Assembly: GCF_042651425.1 (NCBI RefSeq)
Contig: NZ_JBHSCW010000011.1
Span: 186,001-250,000 of the forward strand
Length of the DNA: 64,000 bases
Source of the DNA: Fodinicurvata halophila
Lineage (GTDB): Bacteria > Pseudomonadota > Alphaproteobacteria > Kiloniellales > DSM-21159
Direction: 5' to 3'
Shown here: positions 53,434 to 62,845 of the stretch, piece after piece
Layout: each line of letters opens with the position of its first letter
Position numbering within the stretch: position 1 is the first letter of the stretch
The notes under the pieces: model-generated
Databases searched by the model: none
The model's input: only the letters and a program-made list of their open reading frames with translations
Told to the model about the DNA's origin: nothing
Position numbers and translations under genes: made by a program

Positions 53434-55515
53434 TCAGGGAATGCCCGCCCGTCCCAGGCCTTCGAGGAAGGTCTCCAGCTGATTGCGTTTCTTGACGAAG
53501 AACAGGCGCTCTTCGGCAAAGTCCCGGGAAAAGCCGGGGCGCGTCTTCAGGAGCAGGTTGGAATCCGTACTCGCCTGCTCCGCACCACCCAGATGACCCA
53601 ATGCCGAAACCAGATGGGCGCGGGCCCAGTAGTGCGCGTTGGGCACCTGTGAAGCACGGCGTGCCCACAGGGCGGAGTCCTCGAACTGGCCGGCGAAGAG
53701 GTGCGCCAGCGAGCGATAGGACATGAACGCCCAGCGGAAGGGGTCGTGCGGACTGAGCTCTATGGCATGGTCGAACTGGCTGAACGCCTCATCGAAGCAT
53801 TCCTCATAGGCGAGGGAGTCGCCCAGGCCGCAATGCGACAGCGCATGGCAGGGGTTGAGTGTGATCGCATGCTCCAGGGCGTCGATGGCGAGATTGTATT
53901 CGCGCCGCGCCAGTCGCACACGCCCGAGCGAAAAGAAGGTGTTGGCGTCCTGGTCGTCCAATGCGACACCCTGCTCGGCCAGTCTGGCGGCTTCGTCCAT
54001 GCGTGCGGCATCGATCGGCGCCTCAAAGTACACCATTTCGAGAATCATGGCATAGGCCAGCCGCGAATGGGGATCGGCGAAGGCAGGATCCTCCCGGATG
54101 GCCTGGCGCATCAACTCCTGGCAACGGCGATTGCTTTCCGGTGTGAAGCGATAGAATTCCGCCGAACCCAGCTGATACAATTCCCAGGCACCGAGGTTGG
54201 TGTGTGGAACGCGTGCCGCCTTCTTCTGTTCCTCGATGCCGAGTTCCGTGGCGATGCGCGAGGAGACGAGGCCCGAGATTTCCTCCTGCAACTCGAATAT
54301 GTCGCGCATTTCGCGATCGAAGCCCTCGGACCAGATACAGCGCATCGTCCGGGTATCGGTTGCCTGCATGGTCGTGCGCACTCGGCTGCCGGCCCGGCGT
54401 ATGCTGCCCGTGACGAGGTAGTCGGCTCCCAGCTTCCGGGCAATCTCGGAGATATCGTCCGTGGCCCTGCTCAAGGCGAAGGTTGGACTGCGTGTGATCA
54501 CGCGCAGCCACCTGTTCTTGGACAGGGCGTTGATGAGGTCTTCCGTCAGCCCTTGCGCCAGGATGGCGCCTCGTCCGTCCTCGTCGAGATTGGCGCAGGG
54601 CAGGACCGCCACCGTCGGCCGCGGTGTCTCTGTCTGCGGCAGCGACAGTGATTCGCCCGTGGCCGGCCGCTGCGCAGAAGACCGGGCATCCTCGGAGTTG
54701 CTCCTCAAGCGGAAACCACGTCCATGTACAGTGGCGATTATGGACTGGTTGAGGCCGTCATCACCCAGGGCACGACGTGCCGATCTGACCTGGCTGCTCA
54801 GGGCGGCATCGGAAACGACGCGCCCTTCCCAGATGGTCTGGAAAATCTCGTCCTTCGTGACCGTGCGATCGATGTTGCGGGCCAGAAGCGCAATCAGATC
54901 GAATGTCCGTGGCTCCACGGGAATCACCATGCCATCGTGCCGCAACTCGAAGCAGGAGGCATCCAGTTCGAAGGCACCGAACCGGATAACCTGGCGCTCC
55001 GGCGCGCGCGACTCCCTTTGCACGCGCAAACTTTCGATCGCCGGGCCATGCGCCGATTGCTCGACCCAGCCATGATCGAAGACCCGTAGCGACATATCGG
55101 AGCTGGCGTGTGCGTGCACCTCGCGAGAGACAACGATCCCACCTGCCGGAGCGCGATCGGCCAGACACAAGGCAAGCGCGACATCCTCGCCCCTGACCGC
55201 GTCATCATCGGGTCTCGCCGAAACCCCGTGCACCCCTATATGGAGCCATGTTGCCCCGTCTGATTCGGGGTTGCCGCCTTCACTCACGTCCAGTGCAAAG
55301 CTGAGTGCGCGATCGACCTCGTGAAACACGAGTGCCGGCTCCGCGGAATCCTTGCCGGCGCAGTCTGCCTCGAGGGGGTATCCTCCATGGGTTTCGGCGG
55401 AGAGGACGAGATGCGCCTTGATTGCTTCCGAAGAATAGGGCGCATGGACAGCACTGCGCTCTGGGAAGGGAGAGGCAATCCTGATCGCGACGATACAGGT
55501 CAACGCGGAGGCCAT
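53434..55515 (-). CDS. pseudo-cyclase / winged-helix / TPR regulator
   Basis: A 693-residue multidomain protein. Residues 3-165 match a class III adenylate cyclase domain, but the key residues are lost: the first metal Asp segment reads VAIRIAS and the TGDG region reads ADCAGK. Residues 178-271 form an OmpR/CadC-type winged helix (FGAFELDASCFELRHDG, TIWEGRVVSDAALSSQVRS). Residues 300-430 match the TolB/FlgO-like domain often found with cyclases (VAVLPCANL, GADYLVTGSI). TPR repeats follow. The ATG at 55515 has GGAG upstream; another at 55560 is possible. It is probably a DNA-binding regulator with a dead sensor domain. Targets unknown. Confidence 0.78.
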   Translation of the reverse strand: MASALTCIVAIRIASPFPERSAVHAPYSSEAIKAHLVLSAETHGGYPLEADCAGKDSAEPALVFHEVDRALSFALDVSEGGNPESDGATWLHIGVHGVSARPDDDAVRGEDVALALCLADRAPAGGIVVSREVHAHASSDMSLRVFDHGWVEQSAHGPAIESLRVQRESRAPERQVIRFGAFELDASCFELRHDGMVIPVEPRTFDLIALLARNIDRTVTKDEIFQTIWEGRVVSDAALSSQVRSARRALGDDGLNQSIIATVHGRGFRLRSNSEDARSSAQRPATGESLSLPQTETPRPTVAVLPCANLDEDGRGAILAQGLTEDLINALSKNRWLRVITRSPTFALSRATDDISEIARKLGADYLVTGSIRRAGSRVRTTMQATDTRTMRCIWSEGFDREMRDIFELQEEISGLVSSRIATELGIEEQKKAARVPHTNLGAWELYQLGSAEFYRFTPESNRRCQELMRQAIREDPAFADPHSRLAYAMILEMVYFEAPIDAARMDEAARLAEQGVALDDQDANTFFSLGRVRLARREYNLAIDALEHAITLNPCHALSHCGLGDSLAYEECFDEAFSQFDHAIELSPHDPFRWAFMSYRSLAHLFAGQFEDSALWARRASQVPNAHYWARAHLVSALGHLGGAEQASTDSNLLLKTRPGFSRDFAEERLFFVKKRNQLETFLEGLGRAGIP

Positions 55516-55690
55516 CGAGCGCACTCCACAAGTCGTCTTTACACCGCCCTTCAGAACCACCCTGATTTCGAGTCAGTGTTTTTTTAGCATACCAGCTGTC
55601 TGCTCCCATTCGCAAGAAAACGCTCTTGCATACTGAAGTCTGCACCACCTCAAATACTTAACAACAACCTCTATTGCATCCCGGTTCTAG

Positions 55691-56083
55691 CTAGCGAGCA
55701 CTCTTTCTGCGCACGCTTAGCAGGTCCATCACCACGCCGACGATCAGGAGAAGAAATCCCAGCCCTTCTATCAGAACGTGGTATGATACCAGAAAAGCAT
55801 AGAAGATGAGCGCGCCCCCCGCGAGAGCAAATAGCAGGGACAAAGGCTTGCGATGGCGCAGGAAGCTGATCACCAAGGCCAGAAGAGCCACAGCGGTCGC
55901 CGCCAGGATCGCTCCGGCCCAGAGGGTTTCGTCGAGCACAAGGCTGGTACCCAGTAACGAGAGCACGCCAATCAGCAACAGGGGGCCATAACAGGAGATA
56001 AGGGCCACCACGGCAGCTACGGCGCCCAGCAGGCTCCATCTGCCTGTTCCCTTCAACCTTCGTGGCACTGTCTCTTCTTGCAT
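55691..56083 (-). CDS. small four-helix membrane protein, MerC/MerT-like
   Basis: A 130-residue protein with four hydrophobic helices. The first holds VVALISCYGPLLLIGVLSLLG, a single Cys-containing helix that recalls MerC/MerT mercury carriers, but the usual CC or CxxC pair is missing. No other mer gene is near. A generic membrane protein is equally likely. Single gene. Confidence 0.5.
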   Translation of the reverse strand: MQEETVPRRLKGTGRWSLLGAVAAVVALISCYGPLLLIGVLSLLGTSLVLDETLWAGAILAATAVALLALVISFLRHRKPLSLLFALAGGALIFYAFLVSYHVLIEGLGFLLLIVGVVMDLLSVRRKSAR

Positions 56084-56254
56084 GATTTCTGCTCCCTGGA
56101 AACGTGACGGGACTCATCCGGGGTGCGTGCGCTTGCCATCCAGGAACTGGAGCCGAGCACAACGACCGCCTGGGGCAAACACTGCCAGGAATTGTCCTCA
56201 CGTGTTCGTCAAACGATCATGGTCATCATCCCATCCACGTCCGGGCTCAAACAC

Positions 56255-57151
56255 CTAGTCCTCAGGATTGCGGCCACTGATCACCCAGGACGAACTGCCC
56301 ATCACGATCCCGTCCTCTTCGAGGGTCTGCTGGCGGATCGCATCGGCAAGCGCCTCTTCGATCTGGCTGCGCTTGGCCTCGGCCACTTCGCCAGCCTCGC
56401 GGAACACTTCGCCCGCGGGCCCGATGGCCAACTGGAATTCGATGGCGTCACGCACGTCCTGGCCGACCAGAACGGGGGCATCGACACGCTGGAAGTCGAT
56501 GTCGGTGTAGCCAGCGACCTCCATCATCTTGCGCACGGTGGGCTCATCGGCCATGGAGAACGGCCCCGGTCCACAGGTACGTGCATCGTCTCCCGGCGGA
56601 GGCAGAAACTCGAGGACGATATTCTTGGCCATCGATAGCCAGGGATTGTCTTCCGGATTGCGCCAGACGATGTGCACCATCGTTCCACCTGGCCGCAGTG
56701 CGCGGCGCATGTTGCGCAGCCCGGCCACCGGATTGGCGAAGAACATCGTGCCGAAGCGGGCAAAGACGAAATCGAATTCTCCCTCGGGCAGTGAGATCTC
56801 GGCATCGCCACGCATGAACTTGACATTCTTCAGGTCGGTCTGTGCGAGATCGGCCTCGGCCGCGGTCAGGAACGCGTCGCAGCAGTCGATGCCCACGACG
56901 TCTCCCTCGGGCCCGACAATCCGGGCAAGCTTGATCGCGGTGTCGCCAAAGCCGCAACCGACGTCGAGCACGCGATCCCCGGGCTTGACCGGCAGTTTGG
57001 GAAACACCGCTTCACTGTGGTGGGTCAGGCCATCCACCAGGATATGGCGAAAGCGAATGAATTTCGGCGCCAGAACCTCGTTCCAGAACTGAACGAACTC
57101 CGTATCCTCCTGTTCCGGCGCGGTAACAGGTGCATCGCTGGAAGCCGTCAT
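56255..57151 (-). CDS. class I SAM-dependent methyltransferase
   Basis: A 298-residue methyltransferase of the UbiE/Methyltransf_11 type: VLDVGCGFGDTAIKLARIVGPEG, an acidic GIDCCDAFLT, FMRGDAEISLPEGEFDFVFARFG and RALRPGGTMVHIVWR. The C-terminal half holds helices typical of small-molecule methyltransferases. No neighbour points to a substrate. Confidence 0.82.
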   Translation of the reverse strand: MTASSDAPVTAPEQEDTEFVQFWNEVLAPKFIRFRHILVDGLTHHSEAVFPKLPVKPGDRVLDVGCGFGDTAIKLARIVGPEGDVVGIDCCDAFLTAAEADLAQTDLKNVKFMRGDAEISLPEGEFDFVFARFGTMFFANPVAGLRNMRRALRPGGTMVHIVWRNPEDNPWLSMAKNIVLEFLPPPGDDARTCGPGPFSMADEPTVRKMMEVAGYTDIDFQRVDAPVLVGQDVRDAIEFQLAIGPAGEVFREAGEVAEAKRSQIEEALADAIRQQTLEEDGIVMGSSSWVISGRNPED

Positions 57152-57456
57152 GACGCTTCTCCTTCATGTGAAATACCATTCAATCTCATTGCCGAGAGTA
57201 TAGCGAGTCGGAAAACCTCGCGCTTGAAGGTTCCCTGAGGAAGATCTGTTGGTTTCATGAGGACAACAGGCCGGCGGCGTCCCGCGGCTCGGTTTTCGGG
57301 CCTCCAGGACCGCACGCTTTTCCTCATCTGCTGCCATCCCTCAGGGAAAATCCAGAAAACCATGAGGAGTCCGGCAAGCATCTTTAACGCCAATGATGTT
57401 CTGTTTACTTGGTGATGCCAAAGGCACCCCAGCCAAGCAGGGAGGAGACCACCATC
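57152..57456. other. divergent spacer, no gene seen
   Basis: About 305 bases between the methyltransferase and the DsrE-family gene. It should hold the promoters of both, including that of the sulfide-oxidation-like operon. I see no conserved frame. The last part has a GGGAGGAG ribosome site for the DsrE gene. Confidence 0.4.
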
Positions 57457-57822
57457 ATGGCACAGACGGAAGAACTGGTTGTAACGATGACACACGGTCC
57501 CGAGGACGAACGCGCCTCGATCGGCTTCACGGTCGCGAATGGAGGCATGACCTCCGGGCTTACGGTTTCGATCTTCCTCACCGGCAATGCGGTCGACATC
57601 GTCCGCCGCGGCGCCATCGACCTGACACAGGCGCATCCGATGGAGCCGCTGAAGTCGCTGGTCGATGATTTCCTGCAACGTGGCGGAACGCTCTGGGCCT
57701 GCACCCCATGCGTCAAGGCGCGCGGCTACACGCAGGATGACCTGATCGACGGCATCGAGGTTACGGGCGCCAGTGCCATGCACGAGCGTATAAAGGCCGG
57801 CGCTGCAACCCTGAGCTTTTGA
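57457..57822 (+). CDS. DsrE-family sulfur-relay protein
   Basis: A 121-residue DsrE/DsrF-fold protein. It has VVTMTHGPEDERASIGF at the N-terminus and the conserved active cysteines in WACTPCVKARGY near the C-terminus. DsrE-type proteins carry persulfide sulfur. It is the first gene of a plus-strand run with a DUF302 protein, cytochrome c and FccB, which supports a sulfide/sulfur role. The ATG follows GGGAGGAG. Confidence 0.82.
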   Translation: MAQTEELVVTMTHGPEDERASIGFTVANGGMTSGLTVSIFLTGNAVDIVRRGAIDLTQAHPMEPLKSLVDDFLQRGGTLWACTPCVKARGYTQDDLIDGIEVTGASAMHERIKAGAATLSF

Positions 57823-57917
57823 GCCCGGACTCCCGGACACGTGGTGGAGTTGGGCGGTGAGTACGTCCCCCTCATTCGACACCACAGGAATTCATGCCAA
57901 TCAGAAGGAGCATAGCA

Positions 57918-58370
57918 ATGACCAGGTTTCTTAAGACCACCGCCATGGCGGGAATCCTGACCGTCGGCACTGCACTGCCCGCCGCCGGCGACAGCGGCAG
58001 CGACATGTTCCATGTGTACACGCTCGACCAGTCCCCCGAGGACGCCGCGACGCAATTGCGCGAGTATACCGAGGCCGAAGAGAACTGGCTCTTCCTGGCC
58101 GAGTTCGGCCTGGCCGGCGGCAAGGTCACTGCGCTGAAGATCTGCTATCCCGAAATCGGATCGGATGTGGTCGCGGCCGGCATGCATACCATGGCGATGA
58201 TGCCCTGCGGTCATCTCGCCTTCTATGAGGAGGACGGGGAATCGAAGCTGTCGATGCTCGATCTCTCGTTCATGACCGAGCTCTATCCCGACCCGAACCT
58301 GGAGAACGCCGTGGCCACCGCCAGGCCAGCCTTCGAGGAGCTGCTCTCCGAGGTTCTCGGCGTCGAATAG
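57918..58370 (+). CDS. exported DUF302-like protein
   Basis: A 150-residue protein with a signal peptide (FLKTTAMAGILTVGTALPAAG). Its central part, LKICYPEIG to MMPCGHLAFYEEDGESKLSMLD, resembles the DUF302 fold, which keeps a cysteine in a mPC motif. DUF302 proteins are often seen beside sulfide-oxidation or heavy-metal genes but have no settled function. The ATG follows AGAAGGAG. It lies 95 bases after the DsrE gene. Confidence 0.68.
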   Translation: MTRFLKTTAMAGILTVGTALPAAGDSGSDMFHVYTLDQSPEDAATQLREYTEAEENWLFLAEFGLAGGKVTALKICYPEIGSDVVAAGMHTMAMMPCGHLAFYEEDGESKLSMLDLSFMTELYPDPNLENAVATARPAFEELLSEVLGVE

Positions 58371-58630
58371 GCAAGAGAGCGTATCATGGCGTCTCGCATG
58401 ATCGCCTCCCTCCCCCTGAGGGAAACGGCCCGCGCTCAGGCATCCGGAGCCGGGGGGCATCCTTGCCGCATTTTCAAACGGCTCCTGTGCAGTTTGAACG
58501 GCGAGATCCTCGTAGAGCTGGAGCTGGCCTTGCCACTCCATTCGATACGGCCCCCGGGCGCGGGACCCGTCGCACAACAACGATGCAACAGGAGAGCACC
58601 GCTTGGACGCTCCCAGAAACGAGAGACAGG

Positions 58631-58981
58631 ATGAAACGGATATTTGCAGACTCCCGATCCTGGGCCGGTCTGGCCACCGTCATTCTCCTGGCGATCGTGC
58701 AGCCGGCGCTTGCTCAAGAGAGCGGCGACCCGGAGCGCGGTGCCCATCTGGCGAACCAGTGCGCCGGCTGTCACGGCCCCTCCCCTCCCCAATGGGCCAT
58801 TCCCGCCCTGCAGGGCATGGATCCGCAGCGCTTCACCGATCGCATGGCGGCCTATCGCAGCGGCAAGCGGGCACATCCCGCGATGACGGTTTTCGCGACC
58901 GCGCTCGACGAGGCCGATATTGCCGACATCGCCGCCTACCTGGCCAAACAGGCAGATGAAACCGAAAGGAGCAGCCAATGA
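58631..58981 (+). CDS. fccA: c-type cytochrome, FccA-like
   Basis: A 116-residue periplasmic single-heme cytochrome c. It has a signal peptide ending PALAQE, the heme site CAGCH and a possible Met ligand in HPAMTVF. It precedes the flavoprotein of flavocytochrome c and overlaps it by 4 bases (ATGA), so it is the cytochrome subunit that passes electrons from sulfide to the chain. The start at 58631 is chosen because upstream codons carry no homology. Confidence 0.87.
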   Translation: MKRIFADSRSWAGLATVILLAIVQPALAQESGDPERGAHLANQCAGCHGPSPPQWAIPALQGMDPQRFTDRMAAYRSGKRAHPAMTVFATALDEADIADIAAYLAKQADETERSSQ

Positions 58982-60243
58982 GAATGTCGCGGCGCAGTCT
59001 CATGGGGGCTCTCGCGGCTGGGGTCGGGACGCTTGCCGCACCCCGCGCTTCGTCCGGAAGCCGGCCGAAGGTGGTGGTCATCGGCGGTGGTTCGGGCGGG
59101 GCGACGGCGGCGCGTTACATCGCTCACGACAGCGCCGCCGAGATAGAGGTCACCCTGATCGAGCCCACGCGCCAGTACTACACCTGTTATTTCTCCAATC
59201 TCTATATTGCCGGTTTCTGGGATTATGACGATCTCGCCCACGGCTACGGACGGCTTGCCGCGCGTAACGGCATCAATGTGGTGCATGACTGGGCGGTGGC
59301 CGTCGACCGCGAGGCGCGGCAGGTGCGGCTGGCGGGCGGTTCCGCTCTGCCCTATGACCGTCTCGTCATCTCACCTGGCATCGATTTCGTCGAGGACAGC
59401 GTGCCCGGCTGGAGCGTTGCGGCCCAGAACGCGATGCCCCATGCCTATCGGGCCGGCAGCCAGACTCGGCTACTGCGCGACCAGCTCATGGAGATGCGCG
59501 AGGGCGGGGTCTTCTGCCTGGTGGCACCGCCCCATCCCTATCGCTGTCCGCCCGGGCCCTATGAGCGGATCTGCATGGTCGCCCATCTGCTGAAACAGCG
59601 GAACCCCAAAGCGAAGATCCTGCTGGTGGATCCGAAACCCGGCTTTCCCAAGCAGGCTCTGTTCGAGGAAGCCTGGCAACGACACTACGGCGGCATGATC
59701 GAGCGGATTGGCCCGGAGTCTGGCTCCAGCACAATCAGTGTCGACCCGGACACCATGACCGTGGATATCGACGGACACTCGGAAACCGTCGATGTCTGCA
59801 ACGTCATTCCGGCGCAGAAGGCCGGCCATATTGCCGAGGTCGCCGGGCTGACCGATGATTCCGGCTGGGCCCCGGTACACCCCGGGGACATGACCAGCCG
59901 CCGAGACACCGCGATACACGTGCTGGGCGACGCGGCCGACCAGGGAGACATGCCGAAATCGGGGTTTGCGGCCAACAGCCAGGCCAAGGTCGCCGCCAAT
60001 GCGATCTGCCACGCACTCCTCGGCCAGCGGGCGTTCCCGGCACGTTACATGAACACCTGCTGGTCGCTCCTGGGGCCGGAGGACGGCGTCAAGGTCGGTG
60101 CCGTCTATGAACCGAAGGACGGCCGCATTCGCACCGTCGACAGCTTCATCAGCACTCGCGACGAGGACGCACAGACCCGTCAGGCCACCTTCCGGGAAAG
60201 CGTCGACTGGTACCACGCCATCACCACAGACATGTTCTCGTGA
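58978..60243 (+). CDS. fccB: flavocytochrome c sulfide dehydrogenase, FAD subunit
   Basis: A 421-residue periplasmic enzyme that oxidises sulfide to sulfur. A twin-arginine leader (MRMSRRSLMGALAAG) precedes the FAD loop VVVIGGGSGGATAARYI. Family marks include YYTCYFSNLYIAG, the redox Cys in PYRCPPGPYERIC and the C-terminal MNTCWSLLGPED. The two cysteines near the flavin in Allochromatium FccB (161 and 337) thus have counterparts. Coupled with fccA. It may detoxify sulfide in a heterotroph rather than support lithotrophy. Confidence 0.92.
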   Translation: MRMSRRSLMGALAAGVGTLAAPRASSGSRPKVVVIGGGSGGATAARYIAHDSAAEIEVTLIEPTRQYYTCYFSNLYIAGFWDYDDLAHGYGRLAARNGINVVHDWAVAVDREARQVRLAGGSALPYDRLVISPGIDFVEDSVPGWSVAAQNAMPHAYRAGSQTRLLRDQLMEMREGGVFCLVAPPHPYRCPPGPYERICMVAHLLKQRNPKAKILLVDPKPGFPKQALFEEAWQRHYGGMIERIGPESGSSTISVDPDTMTVDIDGHSETVDVCNVIPAQKAGHIAEVAGLTDDSGWAPVHPGDMTSRRDTAIHVLGDAADQGDMPKSGFAANSQAKVAANAICHALLGQRAFPARYMNTCWSLLGPEDGVKVGAVYEPKDGRIRTVDSFISTRDEDAQTRQATFRESVDWYHAITTDMFS

Positions 60244-60244
60244 G

Positions 60245-60955
60245 TCAGGTGGCCTGCATCCGCGGCGGTTGGCTTGCGGCTTCGACGATCACGGAGAGCT
60301 GCAACAGGCGGCTGAAGTTCCGGCGTAGGTCCGCGTCGCCATGCAGAACGATCTCGTCGTTTGCCATGGCCCGTCCCAGAGATGTCTTGCCGATCCAGAC
60401 CTGGCTCATCACCGGAACCGTGGTCAGGACATAGAGATCAACCTCGAAACCCGGATCCGATTGGCAGAGGTCGATCGCCCCGTCCTCGATCAACAGCCAC
60501 CAGCGGCGCATTTCGGCAGGCGCATCCTGGTATTCGAACTGCAGGACGGTGCGGGGCTTTTCCAGACAGCTGGTATCGATACGGCGCCGCATGTCCCACA
60601 TCAGCACACCGGCATCCCAGTCGGGACCTTCCAGTGCGCTTTCCACCCAGCGCTGGCCCCAGATGCCCATGGAGACGATGATCGGGCGCAGGTCCTCACC
60701 CGCCTGGGTCAACTGATAGCTCGCACTCTTCGACTCCTCCGCCGACACATGTTCCACGATGCCCGCAGCCTGGAGTTCCTTCAGGCGCTTCGACAGCAAC
60801 GCTCGGGGCATCAACGGTACACCGCGGTGAATGTCGTTGAAGCGTGAACTGCCGCTGATCAGCTCGCGCAGGATCAGCGGCGTCCAGCGCGTGGCGAGGA
60901 TCTCGGCGGCTTTCGCGACGGGACAGAACTGTCCGTACCCACTGTCCTCCGTCAT
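60245..60955 (-). CDS. HxlR-family transcriptional regulator
   Basis: A 236-residue regulator: HxlR winged helix (FCPVAKAAEILATRWTPLILREL and FNDIHRGVPLMPRALLSKRLKEL) plus a C-terminal SCP2-like lipid/sterol-carrier domain (FEVDLYVLTTVPVMSQVWIG). HxlR proteins often sense aldehydes or redox stress. It ends 1 base from fccB, tail to tail. Target unknown. Confidence 0.85.
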   Translation of the reverse strand: MTEDSGYGQFCPVAKAAEILATRWTPLILRELISGSSRFNDIHRGVPLMPRALLSKRLKELQAAGIVEHVSAEESKSASYQLTQAGEDLRPIIVSMGIWGQRWVESALEGPDWDAGVLMWDMRRRIDTSCLEKPRTVLQFEYQDAPAEMRRWWLLIEDGAIDLCQSDPGFEVDLYVLTTVPVMSQVWIGKTSLGRAMANDEIVLHGDADLRRNFSRLLQLSVIVEAASQPPRMQAT

Positions 60956-61119
60956 CGGATCGCCTCCCGGCTTCTCCGTGGAGTCCCGAACTGCGTAACC
61001 TCTGCAGTCGACCGCCCGAAGTTCACATTGTGAACTGGATGGATGCGGGCGGGCTCGGGAATGCTGTCACCCTATCGCAGGTTTTCCTGCGCTGTATATC
61101 ACTTTCGAAGGAGATGACG

Positions 61120-61950
61120 ATGACGACAGCAACGGAACATCCGAACTCAGTCATCCGCAGCCACAACGAAACGCCGTCGGCCACCTGGTCGAGTGCCGGC
61201 CGCGCCTATGACGAGATCAGTCGCGGCATCCTCGACGCGATCGAGCACTGCATCAACCGCCTCGCACCGGCCGCCGGCGAGCGGCTTCTGGATGTCGCCA
61301 CGGGCACGGGCTGGACGGCCCGGCGCCTCGCCGAACGCGGATTCCATGTCACGGGCGTGGATTTCGCACCCGACATGCTGTCCACGGCGCAGGAGATCGC
61401 CGCCGTCCGCAATCTCGATATCCCCTTCGACCTGGGCGATGCCGAGGCGCTGCCCTATCGGGACGCCTCCTTCGATGCGGTCATCTCGACCTTCGGCGTC
61501 ATGTTCGTGCAGCGGCCCGAGGACGCCGCTGCCGAGCTGTCGCGGGTCTGCCGGCCCGGCGGCCGGCTGGCGCTGGCCACCTGGACGCCCGATGGAAACG
61601 TCTTCGAGATGTTCAAGATCATGAAGGGTTACATGCCCGCCCCCACAGGATCGCCGCCGCCTTCGCCCTTCGAATGGGGCAAACCGGAGCGTCTGGAAGA
61701 ACTCCTGGGTGAGGCCTTCGAGCTCAGGTTCGAGCGCGGCACCTCCTTCTATCGCGAACCGGATGGCCAGGCGGCTTGGGAGACCTTCCTCAACGGTTAC
61801 GGTCCCCTTCATACCCTGTCGGGCAAGCTGGAGGCCGGCCAGCTCGAAGCACTCAAGCGGGACTGGATCGCCTTCCACGACGGCTTCGCCACCGAACTGG
61901 GTATCTGTGTGCCTCGCGACTACTGGGTCGTCGTGGGCACCCGACGCTAA
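61120..61950 (+). CDS. class I SAM-dependent methyltransferase
   Basis: A 276-residue methyltransferase (UbiE/Methyltransf_11 type): LLDVATGTGWTARRLAERGF, VTGVDFAPDML, FDLGDAEALPYRDASFDAVISTFG and RVCRPGGRLALATWTP. The start ATG at 61120 lies 6 bases after AAGGAG; an ATG at 61114 is too close to it. It is divergent from the HxlR regulator across 164 bases, so that regulator may control it. Substrate unknown. Confidence 0.82.
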   Translation: MTTATEHPNSVIRSHNETPSATWSSAGRAYDEISRGILDAIEHCINRLAPAAGERLLDVATGTGWTARRLAERGFHVTGVDFAPDMLSTAQEIAAVRNLDIPFDLGDAEALPYRDASFDAVISTFGVMFVQRPEDAAAELSRVCRPGGRLALATWTPDGNVFEMFKIMKGYMPAPTGSPPPSPFEWGKPERLEELLGEAFELRFERGTSFYREPDGQAAWETFLNGYGPLHTLSGKLEAGQLEALKRDWIAFHDGFATELGICVPRDYWVVVGTRR

Positions 61951-61997
61951 GGCAGTGTCTTCAAACCGCTCCTGATAGAAACGGAGGAGAGAAATAC

Positions 61998-62512
61998 CCT
62001 TTACATCCATCCTCTCGCCTACGCTCGCGCCCATTGCCGTGGGCGTTCTGGCGTTCAGCGCCTTGGCCGAGGCCAAGGCGAGACGGAACCGATCACCGTA
62101 ACGTCCATATCCGAACGCCACACCTTCACCGACGAGGTGGCCGCATAGCTCATGCTGACCCCTGAGGGCCTTGAGGAGAAGACCATCGAGTTCGACTACG
62201 TCTCGAACGTCGTGGTGGCAGAGATCGCCATCCAGCCGGGCGCCGTTTTCCCTGGCATATAACACACCTGGCCCCCCTTCTTGCTCCCATCACTCAGGTC
62301 GAGTTGATCTACGTCTACGCCGAGGATTGTGGAACGCCCCTATCCCACGGGCACGGCCTTCGTCGACCCCGCCTTCGACAACGCCTACACGGCCTTCAAT
62401 CCCAGTGCCGAGGAGGCCGTCGTCATGGCAACCTTCCTGGACGCACCGGACGAAGGAAAGCGCACCATTCCCATCGACGAGGACGAAGGGGAGCGGAGCT
62501 GGAAAAGGAATG
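61998..62512 (+). pseudogene. decayed exported cupin-domain gene
   Basis: Pieces of one cupin protein can be read in order across several frames. A signal-peptide-like PTLAPIAVGVLAFSALAEA comes first, then ITVTSISERHTFTDEVAA, a stop, and FDYVSNVVVAEIAIQPGAVF. After more shifts come QVELIYVYAEDC, ERPYPTGTAFVDPAFDNAYT and ATFLDAPDEGKRTIPIDEDEG. The tail AELEKECGIDP is in yet another frame. At least three frameshifts and two stops are needed. The fragments are well preserved, so decay looks recent. Function of the intact family is unknown. Confidence 0.72.
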
Positions 62513-62845
62513 CGGCATTGATCCCTGAGCTAATTCCCCACGGCGCAGGCATGACCCTTTTCTTAAAAATGCGGTAGGATGCAGAACCAGAGGAAAACAG
62601 CTACCTCCAAGGCACCCTACATGGCGAAAAAAATTAGGAAACTATCCAGGCCTTTCAGCACCAACTTCCGTCAGCACACTATTTTATTAAGACATGCTTC
62701 TGCCGAAATGTTTCGTGCTACAATTTTGGTATGCTCCTGATCCCGAATGGGTCACGGGAAATACAAATATTAACCAATATTATATAATAATTAATCATTA
62801 TTCTCACGATACAGGTTTTTATTAAGTATAATTTATTTAATAATC
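62513..62845. other. AT-rich non-coding junction
   Basis: Composition falls from GC-rich to strongly AT-rich around 62,590. No protein frame, tRNA or clear repeat is visible. It includes the 3' flank of the HEPN-like gene and probably the border of a transferred segment. I could not identify attachment repeats, because only one border lies in the window. Confidence 0.5.
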
